DNA of 64,000 nucleotides from Microbacterium sp. RU1D (GTDB lineage Bacteria; Actinomycetota; Actinomycetes; Actinomycetales; Microbacteriaceae), in the NCBI RefSeq assembly GCF_900156435.1, contig NZ_FTPQ01000001.1, forward strand, positions 1,426,001 through 1,490,000, read 5' to 3'. The notes below the pieces were generated by a model, which did no database searches, was not told the origin of the DNA, and was given only the letters and a program-made list of their open reading frames with translations. The stretch's first letter is position 1. The number at the start of each line of letters is the position of its first letter. The translations under genes and the position numbers were made by a program. Of this stretch, positions 8,708-16,868 are shown piece after piece.

Positions 8708-9871
8708 GTGCTCATCCCGATCTCCAACACCCCCCGCGACTACGCCTGGGGGAGTCCCACGCTCATCGCCGACCTCGAGGGTCGTGAGCCCTCCGGCGCC
8801 CCCGAGGCCGAGGTGTGGTTCGGCGATCACCCCGGGTCGCCGGCCCTGGTGCACGACGGCTCGGAGCGCACGCTCGACCAGTGGCTCCCCGCCCTCGCGG
8901 CCGAGCACGGCGTGCCCGCGAAGCTGCCCTACCTGCTGAAGCTGCTGGCCGCCGGGGCGCCGCTGTCGATCCAGGTGCACCCCTCGAAGGAGCAGGCCGT
9001 CGACGGCTTCGCCCGCGAGGAGACCGCGGGAATCCCGCGCGACGCCGGCGAGCGCAACTACAAGGACGACAATCACAAGCCCGAGGTCATCGTCGCGCTC
9101 AGTGACACGTTCACCGCGCTCGCGGGGCTCCGCGACATCGAGCGCACCCGCGCCCTGGTGGCGGCCCTGGGCGATGCCCCGGCCGTGCGGACCCTGCGGA
9201 CCCTCCTGTCCACGGGTGACGCCGCCGACGCGCTGCGAGGGAGCATCGGGTGGCTCCTGGGTGAGGCCGACGCGTCCGCGATCCAGGAGATCGTGGATGC
9301 CGCGGCATCCGCCGATGCGGGGGAGTTCGCGGCCGAGCTGGCGCTGACGCGCTCGCTGCACACGGCCTACCCGGCCGACCCCGGGATCGTGGTGGCGCTG
9401 CTGATGAACCTCGTCGAGCTGCGCCGGGGCGAGGCGATCTTCGTGCCGGCGGGCGTCCTGCACGCCTACGTCGACGGTCTGGGCGTGGAGATCATGGCCG
9501 CGAGCGACAACGTCCTGCGCGGTGGCCTCACGCCCAAGCACATCGACGTGGACGAGCTGCTGGCGCTCGTGGACTTCCGTCCCGCCGAGCCGCCGTTCCT
9601 GCGGCCGACGGCGACGGGTGACGGCGCCGAGGTGTTCGCGCCGGGGATCGCCGACTTCGCCCTCGGCCACCTGGCCGCGGGCGCGTCGGGCGCGCTCGAC
9701 CTGCGCGGCGTCGCGCTCGTCCTCGGCGTCGCCGGGGAGGCGACGATCACCGGCGCGTCGGGCGCGCACGTGAGCGTGCAGCCCGGACAGGCCGCGCTCG
9801 TGACGCCGGACGAGACCCCTCTGTCCAGCGACGGTCGCGGCGAGGTCTTCGTGGCCATGCCGGGGGCGTGA
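8708..9871 (+). CDS. manA: Mannose-6-phosphate isomerase, type I
   Basis: ManA interconverts fructose-6-phosphate and mannose-6-phosphate, feeding GDP-mannose synthesis for cell-envelope glycans. The 387-residue protein opens with 'PRDYAWGSP' and has the zinc-site motif 'LSIQVHPSKEQA' near residues 88-99, then 'DDNHKPEV' and 'AGVLHAYVDGLGVEIMAASDN', all hallmarks of the type I phosphomannose isomerase family. The length is normal. The GTG start lies 6 bases after a TAGGCT -10 and has no ribosome-binding site, consistent with a leaderless message. In many actinobacteria manA lies close to whiB2, as here. It is divergent from the polysaccharide genes, a sensible functional neighbour. Confidence 0.95.
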   Translation: MLIPISNTPRDYAWGSPTLIADLEGREPSGAPEAEVWFGDHPGSPALVHDGSERTLDQWLPALAAEHGVPAKLPYLLKLLAAGAPLSIQVHPSKEQAVDGFAREETAGIPRDAGERNYKDDNHKPEVIVALSDTFTALAGLRDIERTRALVAALGDAPAVRTLRTLLSTGDAADALRGSIGWLLGEADASAIQEIVDAAASADAGEFAAELALTRSLHTAYPADPGIVVALLMNLVELRRGEAIFVPAGVLHAYVDGLGVEIMAASDNVLRGGLTPKHIDVDELLALVDFRPAEPPFLRPTATGDGAEVFAPGIADFALGHLAAGASGALDLRGVALVLGVAGEATITGASGAHVSVQPGQAALVTPDETPLSSDGRGEVFVAMPGA

Positions 9872-9889
9872 CCGCGACACGCCGTGGGC

Positions 9890-9928
9890 GATCGTAAAGG
9901 TTCACCTCGGCCTTGAGGGTTTACGATC
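9890..9928. promoter_or_regulatory. Spaced inverted repeat GATCGTAAA/TTTACGATC upstream of whiB2
   Basis: Two perfect 9-base arms (9890-9898 and 9920-9928) are separated by 21 bases. The element ends 7 bases before the -35 of the whiB2 promoter, so it could be an operator for a dimeric regulator. It could also act as a weak terminator of manA, although it has no GC-rich stem or T-tract. Confidence 0.45.
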
Positions 9929-9934
9929 CGCGAC

Positions 9935-9963
9935 TTGACCAATCCGAATCACACGGGTGTAAT
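9935..9963 (+). promoter_or_regulatory. Sigma-70-type promoter of whiB2
   Basis: TTGACC (9935-9940), a 17-base spacer and TGTAAT (9958-9963) form a near-consensus housekeeping promoter. It lies about 50 bases before the WhiB start, so this gene, unlike many neighbours, has a real 5' UTR with a Shine-Dalgarno sequence. Confidence 0.6.
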
Positions 9964-10014
9964 TATGTCTACGCGGAACCGCGTCATGGGGGCTTGAACG
10001 AGGCGGAGGACGAT

Positions 10015-10338
10015 ATGGCGACGTCGCAGTACCGGTCCGGTGTCCCGGACAACTGGTTCGTGGATCCGGTCGACCTGGGGGTTCCGGGCGTCCGCCGAGA
10101 CATCGACGCCACCGAGGAGAACACCCTCGCCTGGCAGACCGACGCCCTCTGCTCGCAGACCGACCCCGAGGCCTTCTTCCCCGAGAAGGGCGGATCGACG
10201 CGCGACGCGAAGCGGATCTGCACCTCGTGCGACGTCAAGTCCGAGTGCCTCGAGTACGCCCTGCAGAATGACGAGCGTTTCGGCATCTGGGGCGGCCTCA
10301 GCGAGCGCGAGCGTCGCAAGCTTAAGCGCCGCGCCTGA
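10015..10338 (+). CDS. whiB2: WhiB-family iron-sulfur regulator, WhiB2/WhmD type
   Basis: The 107-residue protein has the four WhiB cysteines at residues 46, 69, 72 and 78 (C-x22-C-x2-C-x5-C), the 'GIWGG' turn at 90-94 and a basic 'RRKLKRRA' tail for DNA contact. WhiB proteins bind a [4Fe-4S] cluster and act with the principal sigma factor; WhiB2/WhmD is needed for septation in mycobacteria and streptomycetes. I chose the ATG preceded by 'AGGCGGAGGA' at good spacing rather than the upstream in-frame ATG at 9913, which lies upstream of the promoter. Its neighbours manA, a zincin-like gene and DUF3499 are those seen around Rv3260c (whiB2), which supports the WhiB2 assignment. Confidence 0.92.
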   Translation: MATSQYRSGVPDNWFVDPVDLGVPGVRRDIDATEENTLAWQTDALCSQTDPEAFFPEKGGSTRDAKRICTSCDVKSECLEYALQNDERFGIWGGLSERERRKLKRRA

Positions 10339-10441
10339 TCACGGCGCGCCCTTGCCGCGTGCGAACCGCGCGGCAGATCACCCGACGGTGAGCGATCCCG
10401 CCGCCGACGGCGCGGCGTCCTCGATCGGGGAGACGCCCACT

Positions 10442-10447
10442 TAGGCT
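10442..10447 (+). promoter_or_regulatory. -10 hexamer TAGGCT for the giant glycosyltransferase gene
   Basis: TAGGCT lies 9 bases before the ATG and no clear Shine-Dalgarno sequence is present, consistent with a leaderless or very short-leader mRNA. Confidence 0.5.
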
Positions 10448-10456
10448 GATCCGGTC

Positions 10457-13300
10457 ATGCCCGCCCGTGTACACGCCATCCTCGTCGTGCGTCCCGAAGG
10501 ACGCACGCCCGCCGCGAACCATCTGCAGCGCACGCTCGCAGCCCTCGCGGCCCAGACCCGTCCGGTCGACGCGCTGACCATCGTGCTGTGCGGCGCCGAC
10601 CCCGCCCTGACGCAGGTCGCCGCCTCCTCCGGGGCCGAGGGGGTCATCACCGCACCGGCCGGAACCCCCTTCGCCGCGGCGACCGCGCTCGCGACCCCGC
10701 GGCTCACCGGCGACGCCGTGTGGCTGCTCGCGCAGGACACCGCGCCCGACCCCGACGCCCTCGTGCGCCTCGCCGGAGCGCTCGAGCTGTCGTCATCGCT
10801 CGCCGTCGCGGCGCCGAAGCTCGTGTCGTGGGACGACCGCGACGAGATCGTGTCGCTGGGCGTGAGCATGAACCGCTACGGCGGCACGGTGGAGCTGGCC
10901 GCGGGCGAGCTCGACCAGGGTCAGCACGACGGCGACGCCGACGTGCTCGGCGCGGACGTGCGCGGGATGCTCGTGCGCCGTGAGGCGTGGTCGACGCTGG
11001 GAGGGCTCGACCCCGCCCTGGGCGGCGCCGACGAGGGCCTCGATCTCGGTGTGCGTGCGCGGCTGGCGGGGCACCTCGTCTCCCTCGTGCCGGCGGCGCG
11101 CGTCGCCGTCGCGGGCGACGGTGTGGCCGCGATGGCCCGCGGTCGCCGTCGCGCCCGGCGTCGGGCCTTCGCCACCCGCACCGCCCAGTTGCACCGCCGA
11201 CTGGCGTACGCGCCGTCGTCGACGGTCTTCCTGCATTGGCTGTCGTTCCTGCCGCTCGCGCTGTGGCGCACCGTGATGCACCTCGTGACGAAGATGCCGT
11301 ACCGGGTGCTGCCCGAGTGGGGGGCGACGCTCCTCGTGCTCTTCCGGCCCGCCGCCGTCGCGCGCGCCCGCCGACGCATCCGTAGCGTGCGCACCGTGGG
11401 GTGGTCGCGCATCGCGCCGCTGCGCATCTCGCGCACCCAGATGCGCCTGCGACTCGACGCCGACGGTGCCGACCCCGACGCGCCCGTGCGCTCGGAACTG
11501 CGATTCTTCGTCGGCGGCGGTGCGTGGGCCGTCCTCGGCGCGCTCGCCGTGTCGGCGGCGCTCTTCGCCCCACTGCTGGCCTGGCCCGTCCTGGGCGGGG
11601 GAGCGCTCCTGCCGCTCCGCGCCGACGTCGCCCAGCTCTGGCAGGACGCCGCGTGGGGGGCCCGGCCTCTCGGGCTGGATGCCGTGGGCCCGGCGGATCC
11701 GTTCTCGGCGCTCGTCGCACTCCTCGGCACGCTGTCGCCCGGCGATCCCTCGCGGGCGTTCGTCGTGCTGTGGGTGCTCGCGCTCCCGCTGGCCGTTCTC
11801 GGGGGGTGGTTCGCCGCCACGCGGGTGACCGAGTCGTCGCTGCTGCGCATCACCGCCGCGTTCGCGTGGGCCCTGGCCCCCACCTTCCTCGCGGCGATCG
11901 TGGAGGGCCGGCCCGCCGCCCTGCTGCTGCACCTCCTGCTGCCGTGGCTGTTCTTCGCCGCGAGCGTCGCCCACCGCTCGTGGGCGCCGGCGGGAGCGGC
12001 CTCCCTGCTGCTGGTCGCCGTGCTCGCGTGCGCCCCCTCCCTCGCGCCGGCGGTCGTCGTGCTGTGGTCGGCGGCTCTCATCGTGGTGGCGCTCGTCGCC
12101 GGTCGCGGCGTCGCTCGCGTGGTGTGGCTCCTCGTGCCCTCCGCCGTGATCTTCGCGCCGCTGGTGTGGACGCAGGTGCGCCGGGGGACGCCATGGGCCC
12201 TCCTGGCCGATCCGGGTGTGCCCTACGCCGGGGCCGAGGCCACGGCCGACCCCCTCGGTCGGGCGCTCCTGGCCGCGGGCTTCCCGACCTCGGATCCGGG
12301 CGGCTGGGCCGGCGTGTTCGACGGGCCCGTGTGGTGGGTGGGTCTGCTCGTCGCACCCCTCGCCGTGCTCGCGCTGCTGGCCGTGCTCACACCGCGCTGG
12401 GTCACGGCATCCGCCCTCCTCGTCATCACGGTCGCGGGGCTCGCGACGGCTTTCGCGGCCGTGGGCGTGGCCGTGTCGTTCCGCGACGCGACCGCCGTGC
12501 CCGTGTGGGCGGGCTCCGGGCTGAGCCTCGCCTGGATCGGCCTGGTCGGGGCCGCGGTCGTGGCGCTCGACGCCGGCATCGTGGAGCGCGTGCGGGTGCT
12601 CCGGCCCATCGGCGCCCTGGCCGCGCTGGCGGCTCTGCTCGTCGCGGTCGCCCCGGCGCTGACCGCCCAGACGGCCGCCGCCGACAGCGGGCGGTCGGTG
12701 CTGACCAACGGTCCGGTGTCGACTCTGCCGGCCTTTGTCGCCGCCGAGGGCCGGGGGTCCACAGACATCGCGACGATCGTGCTCGATCCCCGCGCCGACG
12801 GCATGCGCGTCGACGTCGTCTGGGGCGACAGCGCCACCCTGTCGGGGCAGAGCACCGTGCAGGCCACGCGAACCGCCGCCTCTGTCGCCGACGAGGAGCT
12901 CGCCTCGCTCGCTGCCGACCTCGTCACCCCGTCCGCCGACGACGTGGTGACGCGCCTGGCCGACCGCGGCATCGGTTTCGTGCTGCTGGCGTCGGCGCCC
13001 GCGGGGGAGGACGACGTGATCCGCGGAGCGCGCCTGGGGGCGGCGACCGCGCTCGATCAGCGCGATCTGCTCGACCCCGTGGGCGCGACCTCGCGCGGCG
13101 ACCTGTGGCGCCTGAACACGACCGTCGTCCCCCGCGCCTCCATCGACGACCATCAGATGGGACTGCAGCGGCTGGTGACCCTCGGCTCCCTGGGTGTGGT
13201 GCTCGTGGCGCTCCTGCTCGCCGTGCCCACCGCCGCGTCGCGCCGGGTCGCCCGGCGCACCCCGCGCACCGTCGGTCCGATCTCGGGAGGATCACGATGA
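10457..13300 (+). CDS. Large GT2-family glycosyltransferase with C-terminal multi-spanning membrane domain
   Basis: The 947-residue protein starts with a GT-A-like domain (about residues 4-230): 'VHAILVVRPEGR', 'RTLAALAAQTRPVD' and 'LGADVRGMLVRREAW'. The usual DxD region is atypical, 'AQDTAPDPDAL'. After a basic linker come roughly a dozen membrane segments to about residue 740, an extracytoplasmic segment and one last helix. This architecture is conserved in actinobacteria next to DUF5719 and whiB2 genes and probably makes or modifies an envelope glycan with a lipid-linked donor. The start follows a TAGGCT -10. The stop overlaps the next start (ATGA), so the DUF5719 protein is co-produced and may be a partner. 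The substrate is unknown. Confidence 0.8.
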   Translation: MPARVHAILVVRPEGRTPAANHLQRTLAALAAQTRPVDALTIVLCGADPALTQVAASSGAEGVITAPAGTPFAAATALATPRLTGDAVWLLAQDTAPDPDALVRLAGALELSSSLAVAAPKLVSWDDRDEIVSLGVSMNRYGGTVELAAGELDQGQHDGDADVLGADVRGMLVRREAWSTLGGLDPALGGADEGLDLGVRARLAGHLVSLVPAARVAVAGDGVAAMARGRRRARRRAFATRTAQLHRRLAYAPSSTVFLHWLSFLPLALWRTVMHLVTKMPYRVLPEWGATLLVLFRPAAVARARRRIRSVRTVGWSRIAPLRISRTQMRLRLDADGADPDAPVRSELRFFVGGGAWAVLGALAVSAALFAPLLAWPVLGGGALLPLRADVAQLWQDAAWGARPLGLDAVGPADPFSALVALLGTLSPGDPSRAFVVLWVLALPLAVLGGWFAATRVTESSLLRITAAFAWALAPTFLAAIVEGRPAALLLHLLLPWLFFAASVAHRSWAPAGAASLLLVAVLACAPSLAPAVVVLWSAALIVVALVAGRGVARVVWLLVPSAVIFAPLVWTQVRRGTPWALLADPGVPYAGAEATADPLGRALLAAGFPTSDPGGWAGVFDGPVWWVGLLVAPLAVLALLAVLTPRWVTASALLVITVAGLATAFAAVGVAVSFRDATAVPVWAGSGLSLAWIGLVGAAVVALDAGIVERVRVLRPIGALAALAALLVAVAPALTAQTAAADSGRSVLTNGPVSTLPAFVAAEGRGSTDIATIVLDPRADGMRVDVVWGDSATLSGQSTVQATRTAASVADEELASLAADLVTPSADDVVTRLADRGIGFVLLASAPAGEDDVIRGARLGAATALDQRDLLDPVGATSRGDLWRLNTTVVPRASIDDHQMGLQRLVTLGSLGVVLVALLLAVPTAASRRVARRTPRTVGPISGGSR

Positions 13301-14688
13301 GCGATCGTCGTCTCGTCCGCTTCGCCGCCACGAGCGCCCGCGTCGTGGCGGGCGCCGCCGTGGCCACCGCGGCCGTCGTGGGCACCGTTGCCGGCATCGC
13401 GGCGCCCTGGCCCGCGTACACCGCCGAGCCCGTCCGGCTGCAGGCCACCCCGGCTCCCTCCGACACCGTCCTCGCCTGCGACGGCCCCCTGCTCGCGCTG
13501 GGCAGGAGCGCCGACGCCGCCAACAGCCTCAGCGCTGCGGCCGCGCAGCAGGTGGTGAGCGGTCCCGCCTCCGCTTCCGCCCAGACGTCGTCGCTGACCG
13601 GGGCGACGGGCGGCGACGACGGCTCCGCCGATGCCTTCCGTGCGGCGCCCCAGGACGCGGTGCAGACGCCGCTGGCTGCGGCCGGATCCGCGACCGCGGT
13701 CTCGGACGACCTCACCGGATTCGCCGCTTCCGCCTGCCGCGCGCCTCTTGCGGAGTCGTGGCTGGTCGGCGGCGCCTCCACGACCGGCTCGAACGACCTC
13801 GTCGTGCTCGCCAATCCGGGCACCGTGCCGGCCACCGTGCAGCTGTCGGTGTACGGCGCCCAGGGCGTCTCCAATCCGCCCGGCGGCAGCAACCTCGTCG
13901 TCCCGCCCGGCGAACGGCGCGTCGTGCCCCTGGCCGGCCTGTTGCTGGGCGAGGAGAGCCCGGTCGTGCGGGTCGTGGCATCCGGTGCCCCCGTGCACGC
14001 CTCGCTGCAGGCGAGCCTGACGCGCGTGCTGCTGCCCGGCGGCAGCGATCAGGTCGCCCCTCTCGCTCAGGCCGACGCGCGACTCGTCATCCCCGGTGTG
14101 CAGGTGCTGACGACCGGGGAGGGCCAGGCGGGAACCGTGCTGCGCCTGCTTTCACCCGGCGCCGACACCACGGCCACGGTGGCGATGATCCCCTTGGATG
14201 CCGCCTCCGCGGCGCCCGAGCCGCGCTCGGTCCCACTTACGGCGGGGCATCCGACCTCGCTCGACCTGTCGGGAGTGGCGGCCGGGGCGTACACCCTCGA
14301 GGTGTCGGCCGCGGCGCCCGTCGTCGGCGCCGCCTGGTCGACCACGGGCTTCGGCGAGGGCGCGGACTTCGCCTGGTACGCCGCCGCGCCGGCGTTCTCG
14401 GCGTCCGGCGTGGTCGCCGTCGCGTCCGGCGTCGGGGCCTCCGTCGTCATCGCCGGTGACACGGCCGATGCGACCGTGACGCTGACCCCCGCCGACGGCG
14501 GCGACCCGCTGACGGCGACGGTGGGCGCCGGGGCGAGCATCGCTCTCCCGGTGGGTGCCGGGGTCTACCGGCTCGACACCGACGCGCCCGTGCGGGCCGC
14601 GGTGTCGTACTCCGCGGACGGCGCACTCGCGTCGTACCCGCTGTGGCCGGCGGATGCCGCGGCCTCGGCGGTCACGGTCCTGCCCTAG
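13297..14688 (+). CDS. DUF5719 family secreted or membrane-anchored protein
   Basis: The 463-residue protein has an N-terminal hydrophobic segment (about residues 10-35) that is a signal or anchor, followed by an Ala/Ser/Thr/Gly-rich region and repeated beta-sandwich-like modules, for example 'STTGSNDLVVLANPGTVPATVQLSVYG', given here in part as 'LVVLANPGTVPATV'. This layout fits DUF5719, an actinobacterial family of unknown function. It would be exported and face the cell wall. The ATG overlaps the glycosyltransferase stop and has a strong 'GGGAGG' ribosome-binding site inside the upstream gene, so production is coupled to that enzyme. The gene ends 33 bases before the convergent zincin-like gene. 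Confidence 0.8.
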   Translation: MSDRRLVRFAATSARVVAGAAVATAAVVGTVAGIAAPWPAYTAEPVRLQATPAPSDTVLACDGPLLALGRSADAANSLSAAAAQQVVSGPASASAQTSSLTGATGGDDGSADAFRAAPQDAVQTPLAAAGSATAVSDDLTGFAASACRAPLAESWLVGGASTTGSNDLVVLANPGTVPATVQLSVYGAQGVSNPPGGSNLVVPPGERRVVPLAGLLLGEESPVVRVVASGAPVHASLQASLTRVLLPGGSDQVAPLAQADARLVIPGVQVLTTGEGQAGTVLRLLSPGADTTATVAMIPLDAASAAPEPRSVPLTAGHPTSLDLSGVAAGAYTLEVSAAAPVVGAAWSTTGFGEGADFAWYAAAPAFSASGVVAVASGVGASVVIAGDTADATVTLTPADGGDPLTATVGAGASIALPVGAGVYRLDTDAPVRAAVSYSADGALASYPLWPADAAASAVTVLP

Positions 14689-14721
14689 GCCGCCTGCGAC
14701 CCGGGGCCGGGCTTCGGCGGG

Positions 14722-15156
14722 TCAGAGGAAGCGGAAGCGCTCGGGCCCGAGATCCCAGGGGTCGCGGTCGAGGAACTCGGCCGCGGCGCGGAAGACCGCG
14801 CCCTCGATCATCATGCGGCGGTGCAGGTCGTCGTCGTGGTGCGGGTGACCGAGGCGTTCGATCGGCACGCGGTACAGGATGATGCGCTTCTCGTCGCGCA
14901 GCACCGTCCAGCGGGGGATGCCGTCGGCCGCCGCCGGGGGCATGATTCCGATCTCGAACGAGACCTCGCGCAGCTCGGGCCACGCAGAACGCAGGAACTC
15001 CGCCGCCGTGCTGACGGCCACGTCGAACCGCTCGACGCGGGTGTCGATCGGGGGCAGCGGCGGGCGGACGACCGGGCTGCGGTTCTCGCGGCCGTGCCGA
15101 CCGTGGCGGGAGGGGCGGACGACCGGACGCGCTTCGCGGGATCGACGACGCATCAT
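14722..15156 (-). CDS. Metallopeptidase-family (zincin-like, DUF1025) protein with degenerate active site
   Basis: The 144-residue protein has a basic, Arg-rich N-terminus of about 35 residues and then a minimal zincin-like fold: 'LREVSFEIGIMPP', 'RIILYRVPIERLG' and 'MMIEGAVFRAAAEFLDRDP'. In zinc-active members the last helix carries HExxH, but here the aligned stretch has no such motif, so peptidase activity is doubtful. It corresponds to Rv3259, next to whiB2 in mycobacteria. It converges on the DUF5719 gene. Two Met codons in a row at the start are equivalent choices. Confidence 0.75.
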   Translation of the reverse strand: MMRRRSREARPVVRPSRHGRHGRENRSPVVRPPLPPIDTRVERFDVAVSTAAEFLRSAWPELREVSFEIGIMPPAAADGIPRWTVLRDEKRIILYRVPIERLGHPHHDDDLHRRMMIEGAVFRAAAEFLDRDPWDLGPERFRFL

Positions 15157-15252
15157 CCGCCCATCCTACGTTCGCCGGCCGACCCCCGGTCATCCGGCGG
15201 ACGCCGGACGCCCCGCGGGTCGGGCCGGTTCCGAATCCGACCCGCGGTCGTC

Positions 15253-16182
15253 TCACGGGACGACGACGACCTTGCCGGCGATGCGCCCGGTCATGGCCTC
15301 GGCGTGGAGCGCAGGAAGGTCGACGAGGTCGATGCGTCGGTCGACCGCGACGGAGAGTTCCCCCGCGTCGACCAGCGCCACGATCTCGGTGAGCCGCGGG
15401 GTGTCCGGGCGGACGAACACCGTCCTGGCGTCGACGCCGCGGCGATCGTCGCCGGGGGTCGCCATGAACGCCGTGGTACTGACCACGACCCCGTCGTCGC
15501 GCACGAGGTCGACCAGAGCGGCGAAGTCCTCGGGCTCGAGCGGGGCCAGGTTCACCAGGACGTCGACGGGTTCGTCGACGACGTCGAGCAGAGCGAAGCG
15601 GGTGTGGTCGACGATCTCGTGGGCCCCCGCTGCACGCACGGTCTCGAGGCTGCGCGGGCTCGCCGTGGCGATGACGTGCGCCCCCGCGCGGCGAGCGAGA
15701 CGCACCGCGTGGCCGCCCACGGCCCCTCCGGCGCCGACGATCAGCACTCGCTGGCCGGATCGGATCCCACCGTCGTCGAACAGCGCCTGCCACGCGGTCA
15801 GTGCCACCGAGGGCAGGGCCGCCGCATCGACGAGATCGACGGTCGCGGGAGCCGCCGTGACGGCGTCGGCCGGCGCCACGACGTACTCCGCGGCGCCGCC
15901 GTCGGTCTCCATCGCGAGGAAGCCCACCACCGCCTGACCGATCTCGAGACCGTCGACGCCGGGGCCGATCGCGTCGATGGTGCCCGAGACGTCGTAGCCG
16001 GGCACGTGGGGGAGTCGCACGGGGATGGGGAGGAACCCGGCGCGCATGCCGTTGTCGGCGGCGTTGAAGGCGGATGCCGCCACCTTGATCCGCACCTGCC
16101 CGGGGCCGGGTGTCGGCACCTCGACGTCGTCGAGTCGCAGGACGTCGGGTCCGCCTACTTCATGGAATCGCATGGCCTTCAT
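15253..16182 (-). CDS. NADP-dependent zinc-type oxidoreductase (quinone oxidoreductase family)
   Basis: The 309-residue member of the medium-chain dehydrogenase/reductase superfamily has a GroES-like N-terminus ('MRFHEVGGPDVLRLDDVEVP', 'VPGYDVSGTI') and a Rossmann domain with 'VLIVGAGGAVGGHAVRLA' near residues 147-164. It has no catalytic-zinc cysteine set, as in quinone oxidoreductases. Likely reaction: NADPH-dependent reduction of a quinone or enone, often for detoxification. It is divergent from a MarR gene whose two probable operators lie between them, so MarR probably represses both. ATG at 16182 is preceded by 'GAGAGG'; the Met three codons later is an alternative. The pair interrupts a conserved whiB2-DUF3499 gene group. 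Confidence 0.85.
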   Translation of the reverse strand: MKAMRFHEVGGPDVLRLDDVEVPTPGPGQVRIKVAASAFNAADNGMRAGFLPIPVRLPHVPGYDVSGTIDAIGPGVDGLEIGQAVVGFLAMETDGGAAEYVVAPADAVTAAPATVDLVDAAALPSVALTAWQALFDDGGIRSGQRVLIVGAGGAVGGHAVRLARRAGAHVIATASPRSLETVRAAGAHEIVDHTRFALLDVVDEPVDVLVNLAPLEPEDFAALVDLVRDDGVVVSTTAFMATPGDDRRGVDARTVFVRPDTPRLTEIVALVDAGELSVAVDRRIDLVDLPALHAEAMTGRIAGKVVVVP

Positions 16183-16201
16183 GGGGTGTCCTCTCCGTTT
16201 T

Positions 16202-16255
16202 TGCTTCGGATTCGAAGCAGTACGCCGACGGTAACACTGCTACGAACTCGAAGCA
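16202..16255. promoter_or_regulatory. Two MarR-type operators, TGCTNCG-N4-CGAAGCA
   Basis: Site 1 (16202-16219) is TGCTTCG-N4-CGAAGCA, a perfect inverted repeat. Site 2 (16238-16255) is TGCTACG-N4-CGAAGCA, with one mismatch. The centres are 36 bases apart, in the 88-base gap between the divergent oxidoreductase and marR genes. Site 2 ends 4 bases before the marR -10. The layout fits autoregulation plus repression of the oxidoreductase. Confidence 0.75.
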
Positions 16256-16258
16256 AGA

Positions 16259-16264
16259 TAGGAT
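16259..16264 (+). promoter_or_regulatory. -10 hexamer TAGGAT of the leaderless marR promoter
   Basis: TAGGAT ends 6 bases before the ATG and follows directly after operator site 2, so repressor bound there would cover the -35/-10 region. Confidence 0.55.
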
Positions 16265-16270
16265 CTCCCC

Positions 16271-16768
16271 ATGGATCGGAACTCCGCCGAGGTCACCCCC
16301 ACCCAGCTCCAGGCGTACTTCGCGTTCACCGAGGTGAGCGGCCTGCTGCGGCACGCGGTCGAGAAGCAGCTCCGCGATTCGGGCGATCTGAGCTACGTGC
16401 AGTTCCAGCTGCTCGCGACCCTGGGCGACAGTCCCGACGGGCGCCTGCGCATGACGGACCTCGCCGACCGGGTGGTCTACAGCCGCAGCGGCCTGACCTA
16501 CCAGGCGCAGGTGCTCGAGGGGCGGGGACTGGTGACGCGGGCGCCGTCGCCCGACGACGAGCGAAGTGTCGTGGTCGTCCTCACGTCCGCGGGACGCGAC
16601 GTGCTCGGCGCGGTGTTCCCCGGGCATATCGACGCGCTGCACCGCCTGCTCTTCTCGTCGCTCAGCGACGCGGACATCGCCGACCTGGCGCGGATCCTGC
16701 AGCGGGCTGCCGACCACCTGCGGGCGGATCCGCCGCGATCCGCGGCTCCGCGTCGACGCAGGGCGTGA
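16271..16768 (+). CDS. MarR-family transcriptional regulator
   Basis: The 165-residue winged-helix regulator has the MarR pattern: an N-terminal dimerisation helix, 'LSYVQFQLLATLGDSPDGRL' leading into 'RMTDLADRVVYSRSGLTYQA' (recognition helix), then the wing 'RAPSPDDERSVVVVLTSAGRD'. MarR proteins bind short palindromes as dimers and release DNA on binding phenolic or oxidised ligands. Two near-identical palindromes lie upstream. The start is placed 6 bases after a TAGGAT -10 with no ribosome-binding site. The divergent oxidoreductase is the likely target. The C-terminus is Arg-rich. Confidence 0.92.
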   Translation: MDRNSAEVTPTQLQAYFAFTEVSGLLRHAVEKQLRDSGDLSYVQFQLLATLGDSPDGRLRMTDLADRVVYSRSGLTYQAQVLEGRGLVTRAPSPDDERSVVVVLTSAGRDVLGAVFPGHIDALHRLLFSSLSDADIADLARILQRAADHLRADPPRSAAPRRRRA

Positions 16769-16855
16769 CGTTTGCGGCGATCGACCGGCGCCCGCGGCCG
16801 ATTGCTCGCCGGGCGATGCGCGGCGCGGCGTCGCCGCCGTGTCGGAGGGGCTGAG

Positions 16856-16861
16856 TAGGCT
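16856..16861 (+). promoter_or_regulatory. -10 hexamer TAGGCT for the DUF3499 gene
   Basis: TAGGCT lies 7 bases before the ATG, again without a ribosome-binding site, so the transcript is probably leaderless. Confidence 0.5.
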
Positions 16862-16868
16862 GACCGCG

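Noticed and set aside
10378..10391. Small inverted repeat TCACC/GGTGA after whiB2 as a terminator
   Set aside because: A 5-base stem is too short to be convincing.
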